From: Sorex araneus
Taxonomy: Eukaryota; Chordata; Mammalia; Eulipotyphla; Soricidae
Length of the DNA: 64,000 nt
Assembly (NCBI RefSeq): GCF_027595985.1
Contig: NC_073305.1
Coordinates: forward strand, 176,274,089 to 176,338,088
Reading direction: 5' to 3'
A program made the translations under genes and the position numbers. The number at the start of each line of letters is the position of its first letter. The stretch's first letter is position 1. The notes under the pieces were generated by a model. It was not told where the DNA came from. It saw only the letters and a list, made by a program, of their open reading frames with translations, and did not search any database. This document shows, piece by piece, positions 55,837-64,000 of the stretch.

Positions 55837-56182
55837 GAAGAATGAGCAAGCTACCGAGAGTATCCCACCCGCATGGGCAGAGCCTGGCAAGCTACCTGTG
55901 GCGTATTCGATATGCCAAAAGCAGTAACAATAGGTCTCGTTCCCCTGACCCTGAAAGAGCCTCCAATTGTTGGGAAAGATGAGTAAAGAGAGGCTGCTAA
56001 AATCTCAGGGCTGGGATGAATGGAGACGTTACTGGTGCCTGCTCCAGTTAATCTACTAACAAAGGATGACAGTGATACAGTGATTTAATGTAACATTATG
56101 TTTTTAGGGTGGGGGGGCCCAGATCAGGGCTTGGGGGCTCAAGGATGGCTCCTGGTTGGACACGTAGAGTTCACTGAGGTAG

Positions 56183-56215
<33 letters not shown>

Positions 56216-59200
56216 GGGGGTGCTATCAGGGATCCATGCAGTGCCTGGAATCAAACTCAGGGTCTCCACATGGCCTCTAGACCTCTCAGCTCTCTCTCAG
56301 CTCCCCTTTCCAAATCCTAAAAATTCACCGTGGTCAGTCTCTAGGATTTGTAAAAGGGAATATTCGAGTACGTTCCTGTAATCTGAAGGAAAACCAAAAC
56401 CATGCCTTTCGATTGCAGGCTGAAATTCCTTGGCACTAGTGGGCTCTTAATGTGTTCATCTCATTTTCCCTTTTTATGCCCCTGTTCCCCTTTGGGAAAG
56501 TCAAGAGCTGGATTCAGAATCTCATACACAATGTACATGAATGCTGAGCAGTTATGAAAGAGAATCCCCTTCCTTAAAAATGTATAAACATTGGGGCTGG
56601 AGCGATAGCACAGCGGGTAGGGCATTTGCCTTGCACGCGGCCAACCCAGGTTCGAATCCCAACATCCCATATGGTCCCCTGAGTACTGCCAAGGGTAATT
56701 CCTGAGTGCAGAGCCAGGAGTAACCCCTGTGCATTGCTGGGTGTGACCCAAAAAGCAAAAAAAAGAATGTATAAACGCATTGTGAACAACTTTATAAAAT
56801 ATAAAATTAAGGAGCAATAGCACAACAGGTATGATGTTTGCCTTGCATGCGGCCGACTCAGATTTGATTCCCAGCATCCCATATGGTACCCTGAGCACCG
56901 CCAGGAGTAATTCTGAGTGCAGAGCCAGAGGTAACCTTTGTGCATCACCAGGTGTGACCCAGAAAAGCAGAAAAAGAAATAATAAAAATAAAAATTAGAT
57001 TAAAAAATGTAAATGGGAAATGGAAACCACTTGATTAAAAAAAAAAAGAAAGAAAAATCAGGGCTGGAGTAATAGTACAGCTGGTAGGGCATTTGCCTTG
57101 CACGCAGCCGACCCGGGTTCGAATCCCAGCATCCCATATGGTCCCCCGAGCACTGCCAGGAATAATCCCTGAGTGCAGAGCCAGGAGTAGCCCCTGTGTA
57201 TCACTGGGTGTGACACAAAAAGAAAAAAAGGAAAAACAACTTTGTCATTGTGGCAGTTTTCAAATATATGGGACATGTGAAAGAATCTGAGAGGGGAGCA
57301 TATCAGGTAAATTGCTGTCCAGTAGACCTTTGTGCCGTGTTATGTCCTCACAGGACGGGAGCACTGGACCCCCCTCCTCCATGGGAACTGAGGTGATCGT
57401 CTTAATTAAGTATAATTGCTGTGTGTGGTCGGTGTGGACCAGATGGACCAGATTGAAGAGCACAGCCTCCCATCAGTATTGGCTTGACTTGCGCTTTCAC
57501 ATACTTGTTTATCTTCCCCCCCTTTTTTTTTTGACTCTTAAGTGTAAAAAAAAAAACCAAAACTGAAGTCAGGACGTTTCTGTCTGTAGTATCTCAGTGA
57601 CTCAGGCTGATTGGATTACAGGAATTTTCTTTTTTTGTTTTGTTTCTGTTGACATATGTCCAAAGTTGAAGTTGAACAGATCATAAAACAGTAAACAACT
57701 GGCAGTAAATTCTTCTCACAGTAACTCAGTTATTGAGGAGAGATGTGAGAAGAATGGATGTGGGCTTGGGGGCCTCACCTGGAGGTACTTAGGGGGCTAC
57801 TCCTGGCTCTGTGCTCAGAGAGATTTCCTGATGAAGCCCCAGGGATTGAACCAGGGTCTGCTACTTGCAAGCAAGCACCTTCCGAGCTCTACTCTATCTG
57901 GCCCGAGTTTGTCTTTTTTCCCCCACAGTGTTTGTTTTATGTATTTCCCTCATACTCTTCACGTCTATCCAGCCCCCAAAGGGCATCTTAAAGTGAGGGA
58001 AGTAGAGAAAGAACTGAGCAGGGCTGAGAAGAAACTTAAGCTCCGTCATCCATAGTTTCCGTGTATGCTCCCCTCCATCATACTTGGCATTCAGTCTCGG
58101 TTCCTTTCCCCTCTCCCGGTCTGTGGTTTTTGTTTCGTTTGTTTCTGGACCACACCTGGCACTTCTCAGGGGCTCTTCCCCGTCTCTTGCAGAGGGTTAT
58201 TTCTCCTGGTGCTCAGGGGCCCGGCCATTTGGTGCTGAGGATTGAGTGCCCGCCTTCTGCATTCCATCCCTCTGAGCCGTCTCTTCAGCAAGCGCGATCT
58301 CTTCAGTCAGAGGTCCTTGTAAAGTGCAGCCCAGGCTCTGTCCCATCTCTGTCCACTCTGCAAGGCCAGGAAGGCCGAAGCACCTTGGGCTGGTGTAAGC
58401 AGGGCAGGAGCGGGACCGCGGGTATGAAGGGGCTGACGACGCTGCTCCAGAGCTCACTCAGGGCAGGAGGCTGTGAGGGATGAGAATCTCCTGAAGAAAA
58501 GTCATTCCGGAAGAACCAGAAATTGGGTTGAACGTGCTTCATGCCAGTATCTGTTCATTGTCTTTTCAAACCGCATACTTTAAAACCGAATAGTGCACAT
58601 TATTTTCACCTTGAAAATCAGTGTGCATTAGTGCTATGCTCACCACTAGAAGTCCAGTTATGTCCTTTACCAAGCACTTGTCCCCTTTGTCCTATTTATC
58701 CTCTCTCCTTCTCCCTTCCTTCTGTAACACTAATTGGGCTTTATAGTCCAAGCTTTTATTACTGTTTCGTTCTTCTGTGTGTTTTCAATCTATAGTGTGG
58801 TAATATAGGAGTGAAAAATCATAATACAGTGTTTGTCTTTCTCCATCTGGCCTATTGGACTAAGCATGTACCAACCGTGTAGACTCTAGGTCTATGTTGT
58901 TGAAAATGCAGGATTTCATACTTGCTTCCTTTTGTTTTTATCCATTTGTCAGTCACTTAGGTTACACTCTATTACCTAGGCAAGCGATATGTGGAAGTGC
59001 AGTAAATTACAAATGAAGGAAATGTCATATATGCATTACTGAAAGGCTCTGACTCTTTCTTTAGAACACCATCTAAAGTTGTCTCCAGACTGTATGGATG
59101 GCAGTTTTCAGCAGACATCCTGTAGTTTGAAAGAGGAAATTTTTGACTAAAATTTGGACACAAAAACAGTACAAGCTCCAGCTTGATCACTCACTGAATG

Positions 59201-61559
59201 TTGGTTTGGTCTGGAGAATAGAGTGATTCTAGTGGCTGGAGCAGTAGAACAGCGGCTAGGGCATTTGCCTTGCAGGCAGCCAACCTGGGTTCTATCCACA
59301 GCATCCCATATGGTTCCCCAAGCACCTCCAGGAGTAATTCCTGAGTGCAGAGCAGGAGTAACCCCTGAGCATCGGCTGGTGTAGCCACCCCCCAAAATAA
59401 TAGTGCTTTTCCTATACGGAGTATGAAGTGTCACTAATGATGTTAAAGTTTTGCATATACCTTGAAATGCCCTCAGACTGGTTATGCAAATACATGTCCA
59501 GGGACACCAAAGGATTCGCTCAAGCAGCTTTGTGTAGAAAGCAAATTTTTTGTTGTTGTTGTTGTTTTGGGTCACATGTGGCGATGCTCAGGGTTACTTC
59601 TGCCTCTGCACTCAGGAATCACTCCTGGTGGTGCTCAGAGGACCATATGGGATGCTGGGGATTGAACCAGGGTCAGCTGCCTGCCAGGCAAATGCTTTAG
59701 CCACTATACTGGCTCTAGCCCCAGAATACAATTTAAATGCCCATTTACAGTGGGTCAGATTGCACAATACAATGTTCTTCAGTCCTGTCAATAATTTTGT
59801 CAGGGTTTTGGTTTTGTTTTGGGCTACAAATATCCTGAAGTACATTAATAAACAAAAAGTGCCCACTCCTTTTTTGAGCTATCTCCTGGCCCCAGGTTTT
59901 ATTAATTTTTATTTTACGGGGCCACACCCAGAGGTACTCAGGGCTTACTCCTGGCTGTTTCCAGGGGTCACTCCTGGCGGGGCTCGGGGCGGCCTTATGT
60001 GGTACAGCTGACCGAACCCCAGTCAGCTGTGTGCCAGACAGGTGTCTTTCCTGCTGTACTTACTCTCTCTTTGGCCCCAATTTTTATTTATTTGTTTTCG
60101 GACCCTCCCAAGCAGTGCTCAGGAACTGCATGTGGCCAGGCGGGCGAAAAGAGCTGGTGTGTTGAGTGATAGGGCATGACAGTGACTGCATGACTTATGC
60201 CCTCCTGTGCCAGGCACACACTAAAAGTGCTCAGGAGCCCCCAGAGCTGTACCCGGCCATACTGGGGAACCGGGTGGTGTCAAAGTTCCTACCTGGGTCT
60301 GATTTGCATGCTGCGGACGCACCGCTGATCTTTGAGCTATCTCCCCAGTCCAGTGTTTCAGATTTTCACCTACGGAGTAGGTATCGAGGTATGACTCCTG
60401 CTTTTTCTTTCCTGTGGTGCTGGGGGATTGCCTCGGTCCCTTCCGTGCAGTGCATGAGCTTTGCCACTGAGCTGCAGACCTGGCCCTTAAACTTCACATT
60501 GACATTTTATATATTCCCCAGTGCGATATTTTATTTTACCGATGTATTATTTGGTTTGGGGGCTACACCTGGCAGAACTCAGGGCTTATTCTTGGCTCTG
60601 TGCTCAGGGGACTACATGCCGTGCCAGGGATTGAGCTCTGGGCTGCCACATGTAAGCACTGTTTGGCAGGGAGGTGGTGCTCAGGGCTTACTCCTGGCTC
60701 TGTGCCCAGGGGCCACTCTTCGTGGACGAAGGACCGTATGGGACGCCAGGAATAGAACCTGGGTTGGCCATGTGTAAGGCAGGTGCCCTGCCCGCTGGGC
60801 TTCCACTCCAGCACCAAGGCAAGCACTTGAAACTCTGTAATCCAACCCCTCCCTGTCACATATTTTGTAATTAACTAAAAAACATAAATCATGGAGACTG
60901 GCATTATGAACGCAGTTGTAAAAATACTGTAAAACGGAAATTTTAGGTTTTTTTTTTTTCTTTTTGGGTCACACCTGGCAGTGCACAAGGGTTACTCCTG
61001 GCTCTGCACTCAGGAATCGCCCCTGGCGGTGCTCAGGGGACCATATGGGATGCTGGGAATCGAACTCAGTTCGGCCGCGTGCAAGGCAAACACCCTACCC
61101 GCTGTGCTATCGCTCCAGCCCTGGAAATTTTAGTTTTGAAAAAATTTTTACATTTTAAATATAGCTGGAGGAGAAAGAACTGAGTTATTCTTATGAAACA
61201 AGTAACTGTCTAATTTTGCTAATATTTGCTTTGCAGGAGGGGATCAGAGTTAATGTTACTACCCTGAGTGATGGCGAAGAAGTTGTCCAGGAACAGGTTT
61301 GTCTTATGATTATGTTTTTCATATTTCACTTCACTGTCTCACGGCATGTTTTATTTTTATCTATGTATGTGAACTAGATAATGCATTTTAAGATAATGCA
61401 TTTTTAAGTTTGTCATCATTTTTAAACCATCGGAATTAATGTATATGCTGCTTTATTTTAAGGTGGTTCTTAACATAACCTATGAGAATGGACAGGTATA
61501 TATAAATGACTTCCCTGTAAATAGTGGTGTAACCCGAATAAGCTGTCAGACCTTGATAG
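51817..61559 (+). CDS. GINM1: GINM1, glycoprotein integral membrane 1 (exons 1-3, incomplete at right edge)
   Basis: Type I membrane glycoprotein of unknown molecular function (family knowledge). Three exons are present: 51,817-51,933, 61,237-61,296 and 61,463-61,559, encoding about 91 N-terminal residues of roughly 330. Residues 1-25 are a signal peptide (basic start, [15 protein letters not shown] core). The lumenal part then carries N-glycosylation sequons NVT and NIT and the recognisable [11 protein letters not shown]. Exons 1 and 2 end in phase 0; exon 3 ends after one base of a codon. The ATG context AAGATGG is strong and lies in a CpG island. The next exon, which should begin VKNENLE in the human protein, was not found up to 64,000, so intron 3 exceeds 2.4 kb. 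The transmembrane segment lies outside the window. Confidence 0.94.
51934..55139 (+). other. GINM1 intron 1, left part
   Basis: CpG island to about 52,560, then a minus-strand SINE at 52,615-52,775. 52,860-53,570 and 53,890-55,130 hold no repeat or gene I recognise. (GA)n at 53,577-53,680 precedes a plus-strand SINE at 53,683-53,845. Confidence 0.6.
55140..56090 (+). mobile_element. Long retroposon carrying the type-2 SINE body without tRNA head
   Basis: 55,150-55,515 is homologous to the module at 3,780-4,240 (GAGTTTC, GAGATCTCCAA, CCAGTAGCT). It runs straight into two long-form bodies, 55,540-55,840 and 55,846-56,085, each with an extra CCTGACCCTGAAAGAGCC-to-GGCTGGGA segment that the SINE version lacks. 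No tRNA head is present. Confidence 0.65.
55791..55836 (+). repeat. (GAT)n microsatellite
   Basis: About 14 uninterrupted GAT units at the end of a type-2 body whose usual terminus is GGATGACAGTG. Confidence 0.95.
56592..57225 (+). repeat. Three same-strand SINEs
   Basis: Copies at 56,592-56,765, about 56,810-56,975 and about 57,060-57,225. AATGTATAAAC flanks the first at 56,579-56,589 and 56,766-56,776. Confidence 0.9.
60947..61122 (-). mobile_element. SINE 115 bp upstream of GINM1 exon 2
   Basis: GGAAATTTTAG flanks it at 60,936-60,946 and 61,123-61,133. It is antisense to the gene and close to the exon's branch-point region. Confidence 0.9.
61237..61296 (+). CDS. GINM1: GINM1 coding exon 2
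   Basis: Twenty codons, [20 protein letters not shown], in phase 0 at both ends. Acceptor TTTGCAG|GAG, donor CAG|GTTTGT. It contains the first sequon, NVT. Confidence 0.93.
61463..61559 (+). CDS. GINM1: GINM1 coding exon 3
   Basis: Thirty-two codons plus one base: [17 protein letters not shown], then [11 protein letters not shown]. Acceptor TTTTAAG|GTG, donor ATAG|GTGAGT. The second sequon is NIT. The intron before it is only 166 bp. Confidence 0.94.
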
Positions 61560-62186
61560 GTGAGTACTACTAAATTATTTTCATAATTGCTCTGCTTTTG
61601 ATATTACTCAATTCGTAAGACAGTTCTCCAACATTGTGTATTTTCTCTAAAATGCAACATAATTGATGATTAGAAAATATAGCACCAGTGTGTCTACAAT
61701 ACTTTTTATTCTTTATATTGGTTATTCCTGGCATGTTCACATTTTTTTCTTTCCTGACACTGTCATTGATAGGAACTGCATTTCTAGTAGGTTGACATCC
61801 GCATAAGAATGTACTTATAGTAGTAAATGAAGATTTACAAGCAAGAGGCAAAAATCTTAGAGGATTGCTTATCACAGTGGTGAAAAAGTTTAAAAAAACA
61901 TTGTCCTGACCCTCAGGGTATTTGTTTCTTCCACCTTTATTTCACATAATTGTTTTGTTTCAGAGAATGTTTTATTTGGGGTGGGGGGTAGGGCGGTTGC
62001 ACACCTGGTGGTGCTCAGGGATCACTCCTGGCAGGGCTCGGGGGACCATGTGTGGTGCTGGGGATTAAACCTGGGCCACATGCAAGGCAAGCACCTACCT
62101 CTGTACTGTCTCTCCAGCCCGGTTGTTCTCATGTTTGCTTACTTTATTTCCTTTTCCTCCTTCCCTGTGTTGTTGATTATATGGTG

Positions 62187-62226
<40 letters not shown>

Positions 62227-64000
62227 TACACACACGCACACACGCATACACACACACAGAGCCTACGGTCCTCGAACATTTTTAGCAGTGGTACCAGTCA
62301 GGGATCATATTCACTGAGGTTCGACTTCTTTACTGTGTAGTTTGCACACATGTTCACCTCTTAGTTGACGTCTAAACATGGGAGTCACACTCTTAGTTGA
62401 GGTCTAAAGCTCTGGTTGTGGTGTTTGCCAGGGCTCACTGCGTGGCCCCTCCCCATGCCCGTCAGAGGGTGGGCATGCTCCTTGGCCGTGTATCTTCTTA
62501 ACTGCTGTGCAGTTAGAAGTTGCTTGTGAAGCCAGGGGCTAGAGACCAGAGCTGCCAATTTGGTGATTGCGCTGTGCAATCCCTCGATCCCTACAGATTT
62601 AGAACTGCTGTATCTTCCTTTGAGACCCACGTTTCTGAGGGAGGGGGCCACCTAGGGGTGCTCAGGGGTGACTCCCAGCCCAGGGTTTGGGAACTGTGGC
62701 GCTCTGTGGCCTGAGCCAGGGCTCCTGCATGGACGAGGCGTACATTGCCCTTGAGAGCTGCTCTTACTGGGAGCGACGTGCCCGGCGTGGTCAGGCTCCG
62801 GTGCGCCTAGTTTTCTCTCTGGAGGATTGCCTGGGACAGATCTCTCCTCCTCAGCGTGCAGTCTTGCTGCGCCCTCATAATTAAGGTGAATCACATAATT
62901 GTAAATTCACTCTTTCACTCTTTTATTGGGACTTTTACTTTAATACACTAGCATATAAATTTCCCCTTTTTTTTAAATTAAAAAAAAATTTTTTTCTGGG
63001 GGCATCACATCCGGTAATGCACAGGAGTTACTCCTGGCTCTGCACTCAGGAATTACTCATGGCCGTGCTCGGGGGACCATATGGGATGCTGGGGATCGAA
63101 CCTGGATTAGCCACATGCAAGGCAAATGCCCTGCCTGCTGTGCTATTGCTCCAGCCCCTTTCTTCCCCTTTTTTGTCCACTCTTGGGACATTTTGTTTCA
63201 TGGTTTCCTTCTATCATGAATTTTTCTTGACTATTTTGTGGTTACCAGTGAGATCAGCAAATTCAGACTGTTCCTGTTTCTCAGACAGTGCAGCAATCTT
63301 AGCACACTTAAACTCAGTCCCTCCCTTTCCACTCTGTGCAGTTGTCATGCATTTAAACTCTGTGTTCTGTGGGACATAATCATGGATTTCTGTACTGATG
63401 TTTGCTCATGCCGGAGTGCACGCCAGCCCCATCCTGTCACCAGAAAGGGGCCCTCCCCTCTCCCCTACAGTCCCGCCCTTGTGCTTCCCCTTCCAGTAAC
63501 CACCATAGTTGACGGCGCTTCTGGGGCTTAGTTTGACTGGGTTTTGCTAGTGTGTTTGCTTTAGTAGTTCATGATCCACATGTGAGTGAAGACTTGCAAT
63601 AAATATCTTTCACTTCCTTATTCCACTTAGCATAATCACCTCCAGCTCCATCTCTTTCGTCCCACAGACTCACTTTCACGCACCTGTCTCCTGGGCATGT
63701 AGACCCCAGCGTCCTGACTCACTCACCGCCCGGTGGGCATCTGGGTTCACTGAGAAGGTGCTGTGAGCTTCGGGGTGCAAATCCCCTTTAGAGTGCATGT
63801 GTTCCCTCCAGGTGCCTGGGTGACAGGGGAGCCCCTGGCTGTGTCAGTGCTGCCGTGGGCTCTGGTGCGCATGCTCGAGGCAGGCTGTCCTCACCAGGGC
63901 AAGGCCAGAGAGTTTTTTTCTGTCTTTGGTTTTTGGTGGGTTTACAGATGTGTCCAGGTGTGGGTTTCTTTTACTGTATGACCTAATGGAGTCACTTGTC
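61560..64000 (+). other. GINM1 intron 3, incomplete
   Basis: Minus-strand SINEs at about 61,995-62,120, 62,645-62,870 and 63,000-63,160. (CA)n at 62,189-62,260. Antisense L1 3'-end text at about 63,540-63,700 (CACTTAGCATAATCACCTC). 61,560-61,990 and 63,700-64,000 show nothing recognised. Confidence 0.6.

Larger units (their letters stand above)
56091..61236 (+). other. GINM1 intron 1, right part
   Basis: Minus-strand SINEs at about 56,105-56,310 with (GT)n at 56,187-56,214, 57,755-57,905, 58,145-58,290, 59,565-59,725, 59,920-60,080, 60,108-60,350, 60,560-60,660 and 60,670-60,815. Plus-strand at 59,237-59,395. Antisense L1-like at about 58,620-58,960. 57,240-57,750 and 58,970-59,230 are unassigned. 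Confidence 0.6.

Noticed and set aside
61560-64000. GINM1 exon 4
   Set aside because: No sequence encoding the expected next segment (VKNENLE in human) with splice sites was found before the window ends.

Overview
The window is mammalian nuclear DNA, most likely from a shrew (Soricidae, probably Sorex). The evidence is more than 100 copies of a tRNA-derived SINE whose head carries an A-box-like TAGCACAGCGGG and a B-box-like GGTTCGAATCC. I recognise it from memory as the shrew SOR-type SINE; the species was not checked. Two genes adjacent in human 6q25.1 fix the locus: PPIL4 on the minus strand and GINM1 on the plus strand, transcribed away from each other.

Layout. Positions 1-11,000 lie beyond the 3' end of PPIL4. 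They hold SINEs, a 400-bp polypyrimidine tract, a unique block with a dense TAAT (homeodomain-type) cluster, a composite retroposon with a 12-bp target-site duplication, and antisense and sense L1 debris. PPIL4 fills 11,260-38,082. All 13 coding exons are present with GT-AG junctions and consistent phases, and give a 494-residue cyclophilin + RRM + RS-tail protein. Its CpG-island promoter is at about 37,590-38,480. From 38,500 to 51,500 is intergenic: SINEs, two LTR-like segments (about 41.2 and 42.4 kb), and a 5'-truncated antisense L1 with a clean target-site duplication. A second CpG island (about 51,540-52,560) carries GINM1 exon 1. GINM1 exons 2 and 3 are at 61.2-61.6 kb, and the gene continues past the right edge.

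How the parts relate. PPIL4 is a nuclear, spliceosome-associated cyclophilin-like protein. GINM1 is a secretory-pathway membrane glycoprotein of unknown function. They are neighbours with separate promoters about 13.7 kb apart, and nothing in the sequence suggests joint function. The rest is dominated by retroposons. Intronic SINEs lie mostly antisense to PPIL4. A second SINE type joins the same tRNA head to a different body, and a longer headless version of that body sits at 55.5-56.1 kb. I found no CRISPR array, bacterial-type operon, or novel protein system.
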